Source: Dialister succinatiphilus YIT 11850 | GTDB taxonomy: Bacteria; Bacillota; Negativicutes; Veillonellales; Dialisteraceae | Assembly (NCBI RefSeq): GCF_000242435.1 | Contig: NZ_JH591187.1 | Span: 805,512-869,511, forward strand | Reading direction: 5' to 3' | Length of the DNA stretch: 64,000 nucleotides | Program-made: the position numbers and the translations under genes | The notes under the pieces: generated by a model | What the model was told of the DNA's origin: nothing | Database searches by the model: none | What the model saw: the letters and a program-made list of their open reading frames with translations, nothing else | In this document: piece after piece, positions 32,130-41,496 of the stretch | How the letters are laid out: every line of letters begins with the position of its first letter | How positions within the stretch are numbered: the stretch's first letter is position 1

Positions 32130-35126
32130 CTACTGCCCTACCTGCTCGATCTGTCCGGCAGACAGATGGATGAACTCTCCTGTTCCCTTCTCATATCCTA
32201 CTTCTTCTGCAATGTGCATGGTTCTTTCATGGCAGGTGAAGAGGAAGATCTGCTGTTTTTTGCCCAGATCCATGAGGAAGCGGAGGGTTTCGCGCTGCCG
32301 TTTTTCATCGAAGCGGACAAAGATATCGTCCAGAACGATGGGCAGCGGTTCAATGTGCTCTCCAAAGGAGAGAGCCATGGCCAGGCGGATGGCAAGATAA
32401 ACCTGGTCTCCGGTGCCGGAGGACCAGATTTTTTCTGTCTTTACGCCGTGCATGCTGTCTTCGATATAAATGTCCTTTCCGTTGTCGGAAATATGAAGGG
32501 CATATTTCCCCATGGTCATGTCTTTCAGGAATTCGTTGGCCATTTTCATGATTTCCGGCTGCCGGCCCGATTCGTAAATGGACTGGGCCCGGGTCAGAAG
32601 TTCTTCAGTATACATGAGGGTGAGCCATTCTTCCAGAGCCGACTGCAGTTCTGCTTCGATTTTTTCTTTTTTCTGCAGCGCTGCGGTCATGGAATCGTCT
32701 CCTGCCAGACGGAAAATTTCGTTGTCAATGGCACCCTGGCTTCTCTGGAGTTCGCCCAGTTCTTTTGTTTCTTCTTCTACTTTTCTGGAAAGTTCGTTAT
32801 GTTTTTCCATCCACTGGTCGTACTGGCCTGTTTCCAGGGCATGCCAAAGGGTTTCGAATTCTTCTTCCCCGCCAGCATACATACGGAGGTCCTGTTTCAC
32901 TCTTTCCCATTCCTTGGCAATCTGGTCATGGTGTTCGTGGGCGTTCACTTTTTCTGCAAATTCTTCCGCGTTTCTGGCGTGGACCAGGTTCAGCAGTGTA
33001 TCCATTTCACGCTGGCAGGAGGCCCAGCCTTCGTCCAGTTTGGTCATTTCCTTTTCGTAGGCGGCGTGCTGGTTGTTCTTTTCCTGCAGCGCTTCCCACT
33101 CCAGGCTTCGGCGGTGGTTTTCTTCGTAAATGTCGGCTATGCTGTCGGGATTGACGGCATAGGGAAGTTTCGTGGCAGCGATGATGGACTGGGCCCTTTC
33201 AGCAAAGGCGTCAAGTTTGGCATCGATCTGTTCCAGCCGAAGGTCCATGATTTTCCCTTTCCCTTCGGCAGAGTAAATTTTCTGCCACTGTTCCTGGAGA
33301 GCAGACAGGTTTTCCGCTCCCGTCCGGGGAAGGCTGTTTTCAGAAAGCCAGTTATTCCAGGCTTTTTCGGCCTTATCCCTTTTTTCTGTAAGGATGCTGC
33401 CCTCTTCTTCCCAGTTTTTATGCTGCTGTTCCTGTTTCCGAATGGTTTCCTTTTTCCAGGAAATGGCCTGTCTTTTGGCCTGATCCTTGTAGAAGCCGGA
33501 TCGTTTTTCCTGCATGAGATTGTGGAAGGCCTTGAGTTCATCCACTGTTTTCGGCGCCTGACCGGGGAATTTTTCGCTAATCTGTTTGCGGGATGCTTCC
33601 AGTTCGTCTTTCCGGGCAGCCAGTTTTTCCAGGGTATTTCCTTTTTTATGGACCACATGGCTGTGGAGAACGTAGAAAAGGATGGCCAGGATGGCGGCAC
33701 CGGCAGAACCGTACATAGCAGCCACTCCGGCTCTGGCGGTGTAGAAGGCGGCAATGCCTGCGGCCGCTGCCAGAAGGAGCACAAGGCTCATCCACAGCCA
33801 GGGCGTATATTTCTTATCTTCTCTGCCGCTGATATCATCTATTTCGGACTGTATGTCCGCTTCCTCGTGGAGCACCTGTTCCAGTTCAGCAGCCATGGAT
33901 TCGATGTTCTGCCAGTCCGACTCCGATTCTTCCTGTTTTGGAAGGACCAGGTCGTCCGAGAGTTTTTCCACTTCCGGTTCCCGCTGCTCCCAGAAATGGA
34001 GTTCATTGTTCCGGACGCCCAGGCTGCCGGCAAGGCGGCGTCCTTCTTCCCAGTCCACGCTGGCGCAGGGTTTGTCCAAACTTAAAGGGCGGTCCCAGAG
34101 GGGAAGGGAATAGCCTAGATTGACGAAATCCATGCGCCAGTCTGCTTTTTCCTTTTCCATGTTTTCCGCATCTGAAAGGGTCTGCCGCCACTGGCCCAGG
34201 TCCACATACAGCTTTTCCAGTTCGTTTTCCACGCCCATCCAGGGGATGATTTCCTCTTTCTTTACGGGCTTGTAGGCGTCCAGTTTTTCCTGGAGCGATT
34301 CCTTCTGGTCATGGATGACCTTCATGCGGTTCATGAGCTGGTTCCACTGTTCCTTACCGTTGGAAGGGAACATGGTGACCTGGGAAGACAGGTCCAGCTG
34401 GTGTTTCACACTCACTGCCTGCTGGTAGTATTTCCAGGCGCCCAGCCTTTTTTCCAGGCGGTCGTTTTCTTCGTTGTCCCTGTCCAGCTGCTGCTTGAGG
34501 GCAGAAGCCTGCTTTTTCATTTCCTCCTGCCTGCGCTGGAGGTCGGAAAATTCCTTTTCCTGATTGGACAGGCCGTCCAGTTCTTTTTCCGCTTCTTCCA
34601 AATCGGCGGCCAGCTGGTTGATTTTCCGCTTTCCCTGGGGGCTTCCTGAAAAGAGTTTGGCCTTTTCTTCTTCCAGTTCCGCCTTGGCCGCTGCCAGCTT
34701 GTCGCCGCCCTGAAGCATAAAGAAACGGCTTCTCACACGATCATTGGCCAGAAAATTGGCTCCCTGCAGGTCTTCCAGGCCTACGGCGAAAATTTTTTCA
34801 TAAATGGACCGGTTAAGACCATGCCACCAGGCAGCAGGCAGGTCTTCCGTAAATTTCACATGGTTTGCGTTTTCAAACCACTGCTCTTTTTCATTACGGT
34901 ATACCCGATAAGTCTGGCCATCGGAGCGGATGAATCCCATATTTCCTTTCCGTCCCTGCCATTTGCCCCGGCCATAGCCGAAGAGCATGTCCCGGATGAA
35001 ACGGAGCATGGTGGTCTTACCGCTTTCGTTCTCCCCCATCACAATGTTAAGAGAGGTTTGGGAAGGCTGCCAGGAGGCATCGTGGTAAATGCCGTACTGC
35101 TGGAGCTGGAGATCGGTAATCTTCAT
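32130..35126 (-). CDS. yhaN: YhaN-type AAA ATPase (SbcC/Rad50-like)
   Basis: Large SMC-like ATPase of 998 residues. Walker A GENESGKTT (31-39) and the C-terminal LPIVLDDIFVRFD Walker B with a preceding signature SSGTGDQVYLAIR form the split head; two long coiled coils fill the middle. Where Rad50 has a zinc hook, this protein has two hydrophobic helices (about 442-462 and 467-489) and no CxxC, so the coil tip is probably in the membrane. YhaN is known from B. subtilis beside the nuclease YhaO. The start overlaps yhaO by 4 bp. A role in DNA end processing at the membrane is inferred; experimental function is poorly known. Confidence 0.88.
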   Translation of the reverse strand: MKITDLQLQQYGIYHDASWQPSQTSLNIVMGENESGKTTMLRFIRDMLFGYGRGKWQGRKGNMGFIRSDGQTYRVYRNEKEQWFENANHVKFTEDLPAAWWHGLNRSIYEKIFAVGLEDLQGANFLANDRVRSRFFMLQGGDKLAAAKAELEEEKAKLFSGSPQGKRKINQLAADLEEAEKELDGLSNQEKEFSDLQRRQEEMKKQASALKQQLDRDNEENDRLEKRLGAWKYYQQAVSVKHQLDLSSQVTMFPSNGKEQWNQLMNRMKVIHDQKESLQEKLDAYKPVKKEEIIPWMGVENELEKLYVDLGQWRQTLSDAENMEKEKADWRMDFVNLGYSLPLWDRPLSLDKPCASVDWEEGRRLAGSLGVRNNELHFWEQREPEVEKLSDDLVLPKQEESESDWQNIESMAAELEQVLHEEADIQSEIDDISGREDKKYTPWLWMSLVLLLAAAAGIAAFYTARAGVAAMYGSAGAAILAILFYVLHSHVVHKKGNTLEKLAARKDELEASRKQISEKFPGQAPKTVDELKAFHNLMQEKRSGFYKDQAKRQAISWKKETIRKQEQQHKNWEEEGSILTEKRDKAEKAWNNWLSENSLPRTGAENLSALQEQWQKIYSAEGKGKIMDLRLEQIDAKLDAFAERAQSIIAATKLPYAVNPDSIADIYEENHRRSLEWEALQEKNNQHAAYEKEMTKLDEGWASCQREMDTLLNLVHARNAEEFAEKVNAHEHHDQIAKEWERVKQDLRMYAGGEEEFETLWHALETGQYDQWMEKHNELSRKVEEETKELGELQRSQGAIDNEIFRLAGDDSMTAALQKKEKIEAELQSALEEWLTLMYTEELLTRAQSIYESGRQPEIMKMANEFLKDMTMGKYALHISDNGKDIYIEDSMHGVKTEKIWSSGTGDQVYLAIRLAMALSFGEHIEPLPIVLDDIFVRFDEKRQRETLRFLMDLGKKQQIFLFTCHERTMHIAEEVGYEKGTGEFIHLSAGQIEQVGQ

Positions 35127-36391
35127 TTTTCCTCCTCTTTCGTCAGCATTTCCGCTCCCAAAAGTTCTGCTTTCCGGAAGGACCGGAGCAGACTCTCGTC
35201 GGGAAGGGAATGGAGCAGTTTTTTATATTTCACAAATTCCGGCTGGCTTTCCGCCATGGTCCGGAGTTCTTCCTTTTTCTTGTCCACCGGAAGGTCATTC
35301 AAAGCATCGTAGGCTTTGAGGAAATTGCCGGTCACATCAGGCAGTTCCCTTCGCTCCTTCAGATCGATAGACGTGCGGGTCCGATCTTCCAGGCGCACGA
35401 ACCAGGCGAAGAGATACCGGAACTGTTCTTTGTCGTTCAGGGACTGAAGAATGAAATCCCTGCCGTCCTCGCTGGAGAGTACGGCATGAAGAGGGCCGCT
35501 GCCGGTGCACACCAGACGGATGATATTAGGCCTACCTGTCAGTTCCTTCAAACCGCTCCGCCTTTTCGTCACCGCGGAAATCAGCTCTTCTGTCTGGGAA
35601 TAGGCAGAAATATCCATAGTCATATCCATCCAGCGGATGGTGTCGGTTTCAATAAACTTCAAAGTCACCGTACCATAGGCCCCTACATCCACCAGATAGC
35701 AGCCCCTGGGTCCGATTTCCCGAAGGGACAGGCCCTGGGTATTTCCGGGATACACAATGTAGGGAGAAGTGGAAACAGTCTTTCTTGTATGCACATGACC
35801 CAGAGCCCAGTAATCCATGCCTACTGCCTTCAGGTCATCCGCCGTACAGGGCGCATAGGGTGAATCAGCGCCGCCCATGTCGGTATGCAGCATGCCGATG
35901 GCAAAGCCGTCATCCTTTTCCCGATGAAACTCTTTGGCCAGATTTTCCTTCACATGCCGGGTTTTATAGGAAATCCCATAAATAGTGGCTGCCTTCTCCC
36001 CATCCTTCATCAGGGGAATGGAAGTCACCTGATCAGCCGGAAAAATATGGACTGTTTCCGGCAGCGGAATGTCCGCGCGCCAGGCTTCGCCGGGATCATG
36101 GTTCCCGTGGACCATAAAAATTTCAATGCCTCCCTGGGCTGCCCGGTACAGTTCCCGGGCAAAGGCCATCTGGGCGGACAAGCTGTGGTGATCCCCGTTG
36201 TACACGTCGCCGGATATGAGAATGGCATCCACACGGTTCTCCAGCGCTGCATCCACCACTTTTTCAAAGGCTTTAAACGTAGCCTTTCCTATCTGTTCAT
36301 TCCAGGGACCGCTGCTTCCCATGCGGATATCGCGGAACGGTTCTCCCAGATGAAGATCAGCACAATGGATAAAAGAAAAATGTTTACCCAT
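35123..36391 (-). CDS. yhaO: YhaO-type metallophosphoesterase (SbcD/Mre11-like)
   Basis: Calcineurin-like phosphoesterase of 422 residues, partner of YhaN. Metal-binding motifs are in order: DLHLG near residue 13, SGDVYNGD, the catalytic VHGNHDPGE and GHVHTRK. The C-terminal 200 residues form the capping and partner-binding part and are poorly conserved. By analogy with SbcCD the pair would cut DNA ends or hairpins in an ATP-controlled way. That matters here because the genome is full of perfect palindromes, the classical substrates of SbcCD. No yhaM follows. Confidence 0.9.
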   Translation of the reverse strand: MGKHFSFIHCADLHLGEPFRDIRMGSSGPWNEQIGKATFKAFEKVVDAALENRVDAILISGDVYNGDHHSLSAQMAFARELYRAAQGGIEIFMVHGNHDPGEAWRADIPLPETVHIFPADQVTSIPLMKDGEKAATIYGISYKTRHVKENLAKEFHREKDDGFAIGMLHTDMGGADSPYAPCTADDLKAVGMDYWALGHVHTRKTVSTSPYIVYPGNTQGLSLREIGPRGCYLVDVGAYGTVTLKFIETDTIRWMDMTMDISAYSQTEELISAVTKRRSGLKELTGRPNIIRLVCTGSGPLHAVLSSEDGRDFILQSLNDKEQFRYLFAWFVRLEDRTRTSIDLKERRELPDVTGNFLKAYDALNDLPVDKKKEELRTMAESQPEFVKYKKLLHSLPDESLLRSFRKAELLGAEMLTKEEEK

Positions 36392-36439
36392 AAGTCCTCC
36401 TTGTATATGTCTCTGGAGTTTCCAGACTCTAGTTTAAAA

Positions 36440-36760
36440 GGTAAGGTTCTTAAGATGGACCGGCCCTTTGGTCCCGAAAGTTCAAAGGATTCAGAGGGTG
36501 GTGGCGGCTCCGCCGCCAGTTTTGTCGGGGCGCTCTCTTCCTCCGTTTTGCCTGCCCCCTTTCGGGGTAAACGCAGCAAGACGGAAGGGGCGGCCACATG
36601 CATCAATTCATGGTGAGGCTTAGCTGCAGGCTCATATTGCGCCCGCTCTGCGGCCCCCCTTACTAGTATTAGCACAGGAACGAGCACGGGAACGATAAAA
36701 CCCGGGCGCCCCAAAGCGCCCCCTTTCGCATGCGAAAATACTGACACCCGCCGCAATGAA
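36440..36760. repeat. Diverged modular repeat array G
   Basis: Between yhaO and the alaS operon end. AAGGTTCTTAAGATGGACC plus a GGCCC/GGTCC-type hairpin at 36443-36478 match the units of arrays B and D. GGTGGCGGCTCCGCCGCC (36499-36516) is a further hairpin. Beyond 36550 the likeness fades, with smaller palindromes such as CGGGCGCCCC and TTTCGCATGCGAAA. No gene is seen in this 440-base gap. Confidence 0.6.
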
Positions 36761-36838
36761 GCAGCCCGCCCTTCACGCCTGACAGGGCATGTCATCAAGA
36801 GCGCTTTCCTCCTATTCTATCACATATATAAGCACAAA

Positions 36839-36867
36839 AGAACTGCGGCAGGGTAAGCCGCAGTTCT
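36839..36867 (-). terminator. Terminator of the alaS-ireB-ruvX operon
   Basis: AGAACTGCGGC pairs perfectly with GCCGCAGTTCT around a 7-nt loop, followed by TTTTGTGCTT. It lies 15 bp past the DUF1292 stop. Confidence 0.85.
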
Positions 36868-36881
36868 CTTTGCCTGATCTC

Positions 36882-37145
36882 TTACATGGCGTCGTAAATG
36901 TCCGCCACCGCATCATATTCCTCGTCCGTAGGCGGCAGGTATACTGCTTCGCCATTTTCGTCCCTGTCGATTCTGGCCAGGATGATGTCCGGCTCTTCTT
37001 CGGAGTCTTCCTTTTCAGGAATGGACACAAGCACGGCGAATTCTTTCCCGGCAAAGGGAATCACCGTGTCCTGCACGTAGTCCCTTTCATCGCCGTCGGG
37101 ACCGGTGATGGTAATAATGATGGGGTCTTCTTTTTTGTCGGTCAT
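36882..37145 (-). CDS. DUF1292 domain protein (YrzB-like)
   Basis: Small, very acidic cytoplasmic protein of 87 residues matching DUF1292. The family opening (IIITITGPDGDERDY) and the closing block of aspartate, glutamate and tyrosine residues are evident. DUF1292 genes sit with alaS, ireB and ruvX across Firmicutes, as here, but no function is known. It follows ruvX by 4 bp and is the last gene before the terminator. Confidence 0.88.
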   Translation of the reverse strand: MTDKKEDPIIITITGPDGDERDYVQDTVIPFAGKEFAVLVSIPEKEDSEEEPDIILARIDRDENGEAVYLPPTDEEYDAVADIYDAM

Positions 37146-37149
37146 AGGT

Positions 37150-37578
37150 TTATCCTCTGTTTTTCAATGAAAGATGCTGCAGATATCCTTCCAGAATGGC
37201 CACAGCTGCCATTTTATCTATGACTTTCTTTCGTTTCTTCCGGCTCACGTCGGCAGCGATGAGCTGTTTCTGGGCCATCACGGTGGTAAGCCTTTCGTCC
37301 CAGAAGTGATAGGGAATGTCCGGAAAGGCCTTAGCCAGTTCTTCGGCGAAAGCTTCGGTCCTTTCCACCCGGATTCCCCGGGTGCCATCCATATTCAGGG
37401 GCAGACCGATGACGAATTCTTCCACCTGGTACTGGTCAGTAAGCTGCCGGAGCCTTTTGAAATCCGCTTCCCTGGTGGTATGGCGGATAGTTTCCAGGCC
37501 CTGGGCTGTCCAGCCGAAGAGGTCACTCACTGCCACACCGATGGTAACGGAGCCTACGTCAAGACTCATGATCCTCAT
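37150..37578 (-). CDS. ruvX: Putative pre-16S rRNA nuclease / Holliday junction resolvase YqgF (RuvX)
   Basis: RNase H-fold nuclease of 142 residues. Acidic catalytic residues are in MSLDVGSVTIGVAVSD at the N-terminus, in FVIGLPLNMDG and in the DERLTT motif. The family was first called a Holliday junction resolvase and is now linked to 16S rRNA 5' end maturation; sequence alone cannot decide. It follows ireB with one base between and is co-transcribed with alaS. Confidence 0.92.
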   Translation of the reverse strand: MRIMSLDVGSVTIGVAVSDLFGWTAQGLETIRHTTREADFKRLRQLTDQYQVEEFVIGLPLNMDGTRGIRVERTEAFAEELAKAFPDIPYHFWDERLTTVMAQKQLIAADVSRKKRKKVIDKMAAVAILEGYLQHLSLKNRG

Positions 37579-37579
37579 A

Positions 37580-37846
37580 TCAGAGGCCCTTGTGCTTTAC
37601 GTAGAAACGGACCAGCTCTTCCACCAGTTCATCTCTTTCGATGCCGGAAATAAGCCTTCTGGCGTCATGGCGGCTGGTAATATATGTCGGCTCCCCTGAA
37701 ACAAGATATCCTACAAGCTGCACCGTAGGATTATGCCCTGCTTCTTTCAAAGCCGCATAAACTTCCTGCAGAACCATGGCTGCCTGCCGATTTTCTCCTT
37801 CATCAGCATTGGTATTAAATAAAATCGTTTCATCAGAGACTGACAT
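37580..37846 (-). CDS. ireB: IreB family regulatory phosphoprotein
   Basis: Small cytoplasmic protein of 88 residues matching IreB (formerly DUF965). The N-terminal MSVSDETILFN holds serine and threonine residues that in Enterococcus are phosphorylated by the PASTA kinase IreK; the core EVYAALKEAGHNPTVQLVGYLVSGEPTYI is cited here by its first part, VYAALKEAGHNP, and the end by SRHDARRLI. It links cell-wall stress signalling to the operon of alaS and ruvX. The cognate kinase is not in this window. Confidence 0.92.
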   Translation of the reverse strand: MSVSDETILFNTNADEGENRQAAMVLQEVYAALKEAGHNPTVQLVGYLVSGEPTYITSRHDARRLISGIERDELVEELVRFYVKHKGL

Positions 37847-37858
37847 ATATATCCCTCC

Positions 37859-40468
37859 TTAACCAAGCATGTCAGCAATAGCCGCAACGCCTGCGCCGAC
37901 TGCCTCTTCCAGCTTCGATGTATCACGGCCGCCGGCCTGCGCTACTGCCGGTTTGCCACCACCGCCGCCGCCGCATACTTTGGCTGCTTTGGAAACTACT
38001 TTACCCATATGGACGCCGGCTTTCACCGCTTCCGGAGAAGCCATGCCCACCAGATTCACCTTGTCGCCGGATACGGTGCCAAGAATGAAGGCGCCGCCGG
38101 TCAGTTTGGCTTTTACCACATCTGCGGCTTTTCTGAGGTCGTCCATATTATCTGCATGCACCACAGCGCCGAAGAAGGGAACACCCTTCTTTTCCTGGAT
38201 GTTCTGCATGATGGAACCAAGTTCATCCTTTGTCTGCTGCTTCTTCATGGCTTCCAGCTGTTTTTCCAAGTCCTTCACTTCGGAAAGGAGTTTTTCAATC
38301 TTTTCCGGAATGTTTTCCACCTTTCCCTTCAGAAGGGCTGCAGAGTTTTCAAGAAGCGCCCGATCAGCCTTCATCATTTCATAGGCTTTTTTGCCTGTGA
38401 CTGCTTCGATGCGACGCAGACCGGAACCGATGCCGCCTTCGCTTATAATGCGGAAAGAACCCAGTTCGCCGGAATTTCCTACATGGCTGCCGCCGCAGAG
38501 TTCCTTACTGAAATCTCCTACGGAAACAACGCGGACTACGGAGCCATATTTTTCACCAAACAGTGCCATGGCTCCCGATTTCTTTGCTTCTTCCAGGGGC
38601 ATTTCTGTAATGTTCACCGGAAGGGCATGAAGGATTTCACGGTTTACCGCTTCTTCTACAGCGGAAAGCTGTTTGGAAGAAAGAGGTTCAGGCCAGGTGA
38701 AATCGAAACGGAGCTTGTCAGGGAGCACCAGGGATCCAGCCTGGTTGACCTGTCCGCCCAGTACTTCACGGAGCGCTGCCTGCAGCATATGGGTGCCAGT
38801 GTGGTTTCTGGCCAGATCTTCTCTTCTGTCCCGATCCACCACTGCTTTCACCGTATCTCCCTCGGAAATGGTGCCTTCACGGACAGTGCCGATAACGTAC
38901 ACAATGCCATCGGGAAGTTTCTTTGTATCTTCTACATCCATCACGCCTTCAGCGCCGGTAATGGTGCCGGTGTCGCCGACCTGGCCGCCGCCTTCCGCAT
39001 GGAAAGGATTGTTCTGAAGGATTACAGTCACTTCGGTGCCGTCTGCAGCTTCTTTGATTTCTTTGCCTTCTTTACCGAGAAGGAGAAGCTTTGTTTCTCC
39101 ATCCCTGTCTTCGGTAGTCAGGCTTGCTGCATCCAGTTTGGTGGTGTCCGGAGTAGCCACCTTGGCGGAAACCTTGGCTCTGGCAGCTCTGGCTCTTTCC
39201 TTCTGTTCTGCCATGGATGCTTCAAAGCCTTCCTTATCAATGGTGAGGCCCTGTTCCTTGGCGATTTCATCGGTCAGTTCCCAGGGGAAGCCATAGGTAT
39301 CATACAGCTTGAACACCTTATCCCCGGAAAGGACAGTGCCCTGCTTCTTCTTTGTGTCTTCCAGCATTTCGGAAAGGAGATCCGTGCCTGCATTGAGGGT
39401 GGAATGGAAACGGTCTTCCTCTACGCCGGCCACTTTCTTAATAAAGGCCTGTTTGTCCACCAGTTCCGGATACGCCGGTTTCATCATGTTGATGACCACA
39501 TCGATCATCTGGCCGATGAAAGCGTCCTGAATGCCCAGAAGCTTTCCGAAACGAACAGCCCGGCGCAGGATTCTGCGGAGCACATAGCCCCTGCCTTCAT
39601 TGGAAGGAAGGATGCCGTCAGCAATCATATTGGTAATGGCTCTGGCATGGTCGGAAATTACCTTCAGAGCCACATCTCCCTGGGCGCTCTGGCCATAGGG
39701 CACGCCGGACAAAGCAGAGGCTTCTTCGATAATTGGGAAGAAAAGATCTGTTTCAAAATTATTCTTTTTCTTCTGAAGCACGGCAGCCAGACGTTCAAGG
39801 CCGGCGCCGGTATCAATATTCTTCTTAGCCAGAGGCAGGTAGGAGCCGTCTTTCTGGCGGTCATACTGGGAGAAAACCAGGTTCCAGATTTCCAGGAAGC
39901 GGTCGCCGTCGCCGCCCATCTGGTTTTCCGGGTCCGTGCCGAATTCTTCGCCCTGGTCATAGAAAATTTCAGAGTCCGGGCCGCAGGGACCTTCCCCGAT
40001 TTCCCAGAAGTTATCGGACAGCGGATAAATATGGTTTTCCGGCAGGCCGATCATCTTGTGCCAGTAATCATGGGCCTCATGGTCATCGGGATAAATGGTG
40101 ACATACAGGCGGGACTGGTCCAATTTCAAAACTTCCGTCAGGAATTCCCAGGCCCAGCTGATGGCTTCTTTCTTGAAATAGTCGCCAAAGGAGAAGTTCC
40201 CCAGCATTTCAAAGAAAGTATGGTGGCGGGCTGTATGGCCTACGTTTTCAATATCGCCGGTGCGGATGCACTTCTGGCTGGTGGTGACACGATGACGCGG
40301 CGGTTCCACCTTGCCTGTAAAGTAAGGCTTCAGCGGCGCCATGCCTGCACCGATTAAAAGAAGACTGGGGTCATCTTTCGGGATCAGAGAGAAGCTCTTC
40401 AATCTCAGATGGCCTTTTTGATTTTCAAAAAATGAAAGATATGATTCACGAATATCATTGCCCTTCAT
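37859..40468 (-). CDS. alaS: Alanyl-tRNA synthetase
   Basis: Class II synthetase of 869 residues with all usual modules: catalytic core (HTARHHTFFEMLGNFSFGDYF, class II motifs), the editing domain with the zinc-binding HTGTHMLQAAL, and the C-terminal oligomerisation and C-Ala domain. ATG at 40468 is preferred, with AAGGGGG 6 nt upstream; the frame stays open 20 codons further into the promoter. It heads the alaS-ireB-ruvX-DUF1292 operon. A strong promoter with a dyad in its spacer lies at 40500-40528. I saw no T-box leader. Confidence 0.97.
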   Translation of the reverse strand: MKGNDIRESYLSFFENQKGHLRLKSFSLIPKDDPSLLLIGAGMAPLKPYFTGKVEPPRHRVTTSQKCIRTGDIENVGHTARHHTFFEMLGNFSFGDYFKKEAISWAWEFLTEVLKLDQSRLYVTIYPDDHEAHDYWHKMIGLPENHIYPLSDNFWEIGEGPCGPDSEIFYDQGEEFGTDPENQMGGDGDRFLEIWNLVFSQYDRQKDGSYLPLAKKNIDTGAGLERLAAVLQKKKNNFETDLFFPIIEEASALSGVPYGQSAQGDVALKVISDHARAITNMIADGILPSNEGRGYVLRRILRRAVRFGKLLGIQDAFIGQMIDVVINMMKPAYPELVDKQAFIKKVAGVEEDRFHSTLNAGTDLLSEMLEDTKKKQGTVLSGDKVFKLYDTYGFPWELTDEIAKEQGLTIDKEGFEASMAEQKERARAARAKVSAKVATPDTTKLDAASLTTEDRDGETKLLLLGKEGKEIKEAADGTEVTVILQNNPFHAEGGGQVGDTGTITGAEGVMDVEDTKKLPDGIVYVIGTVREGTISEGDTVKAVVDRDRREDLARNHTGTHMLQAALREVLGGQVNQAGSLVLPDKLRFDFTWPEPLSSKQLSAVEEAVNREILHALPVNITEMPLEEAKKSGAMALFGEKYGSVVRVVSVGDFSKELCGGSHVGNSGELGSFRIISEGGIGSGLRRIEAVTGKKAYEMMKADRALLENSAALLKGKVENIPEKIEKLLSEVKDLEKQLEAMKKQQTKDELGSIMQNIQEKKGVPFFGAVVHADNMDDLRKAADVVKAKLTGGAFILGTVSGDKVNLVGMASPEAVKAGVHMGKVVSKAAKVCGGGGGGKPAVAQAGGRDTSKLEEAVGAGVAAIADMLG

Positions 40469-40499
40469 GATAAACCCCCTTAATGTAGTTGTGTTCTTC

Positions 40500-40528
40500 A
40501 TTATATATGACTGGCACAGTCCATGCAA
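40500..40528 (-). promoter_or_regulatory. Predicted alaS promoter with internal dyad
   Basis: Minus-strand TTGCAT (40523-40528), 17-bp spacer, TATAAT (40500-40505). The spacer carries GACTG-TGC-CAGTC, a perfect 5-bp dyad that could be an operator. Confidence 0.75.
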
Positions 40529-40641
40529 ATAGATATTTGTTTATGATTTAGATTTATGTGAGGCTTTTATCGGTATTTCCGAAGGTTGACGCGCCCTTCT
40601 GCAGCCTCTGAATCTTTCAGGTTCAGGGGCGCTCCGTCCCC

Positions 40642-41415
40642 TCACTGCCCGATTTCCTTTTCCAACCGGATTACAGCCAGCTGCTTTCCCAGGTTTTTAT
40701 ATTTCACCTCATCATAGTTTGCATAATAAATATGCTCTTCCAGATCCCCTTCCACTTCCAGGTTTCCCACAGGATCAATGAATCGGGAATGGCCGCCCAG
40801 CTGCACGCCGTGATAGGTGCCTACCATGTTGACGGCGCAGATGCACATACCATTCTCGATGGCCCTGGCCCTGGTAAGCACGTCCCACTGGGATAGATGA
40901 ACCTTGGGCCAGGAGGCGGGAGCCAGCACCAGGGTAGTGCCGGCCTTGGCCATTTTTCTCCACATTTTGGGAAAATAAAATTCATAACATACGGCCATGC
41001 CCGTCCGGACGCCGCCAATGGCCGTATCCATCAGATGAGTGCCCGGCGCCATGAGCTGGGCTTCCAGGTAGCCATAAAAAAGATGCCTTTTGCTGTAATG
41101 AGCCTGGATCCTTCCATCAGGGCCAAAAAGGAGTCCCGTATTTTTCACAATCCCCTCTTTTTCAATGGGCAGGGTGCCCGCTTCCAGCGTCACATGGTGA
41201 TAGGCGGCAAAAGAGGAAAGGCGGTCCAGCAGACCATCATTGACCCTGGTTACCCGATTCTTAAAATCATGGAAATTGTACCCGATGGTCCAGAGCTCCG
41301 GCATCACCAGTACATCCGCTGACGATGCCGCCTCCTCCAAAAGGTCAAAGCCGTGGCGGATATTTCTCTCCTTATCTCCCTCTGCCACATCCATCTGCAG
41401 CATTGCAATTCTCAT
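40642..41415 (-). CDS. Nitrilase-superfamily carbon-nitrogen hydrolase
   Basis: Amidase of the nitrilase fold, 257 residues. The Glu-Lys-Cys triad is visible: Glu in MPELWTIGYNF near residue 40, Lys in YSKRHLF near 110 and Cys in AVCYEFYFPK near 144. The local sequences resemble the omega-amidase and YafV-like branch (deaminating 2-oxoglutaramate), but substrate is not certain. It is a lone gene between the NlpC terminator and a 170-base gap upstream of alaS. Confidence 0.9.
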   Translation of the reverse strand: MRIAMLQMDVAEGDKERNIRHGFDLLEEAASSADVLVMPELWTIGYNFHDFKNRVTRVNDGLLDRLSSFAAYHHVTLEAGTLPIEKEGIVKNTGLLFGPDGRIQAHYSKRHLFYGYLEAQLMAPGTHLMDTAIGGVRTGMAVCYEFYFPKMWRKMAKAGTTLVLAPASWPKVHLSQWDVLTRARAIENGMCICAVNMVGTYHGVQLGGHSRFIDPVGNLEVEGDLEEHIYYANYDEVKYKNLGKQLAVIRLEKEIGQ

Positions 41416-41432
41416 TCCATCACCTCAGTATG

Positions 41433-41477
41433 TACAAAGGGCTGTAGGAAATATGAATCATATTTCTTTACAGCCCT
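41433..41477 (-). terminator. Terminator after the NlpC/P60 gene
   Basis: AGGGCTGTA...TACAGCCCT with an inner AAATATGA/TCATATTT stem; only a short TTTGT tail follows on the minus strand. Its GGGCTGT arm resembles the terminators at 11330 and 13494. Confidence 0.65.
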
Positions 41478-41496
41478 CATTGGTTTCATTTTTCTA

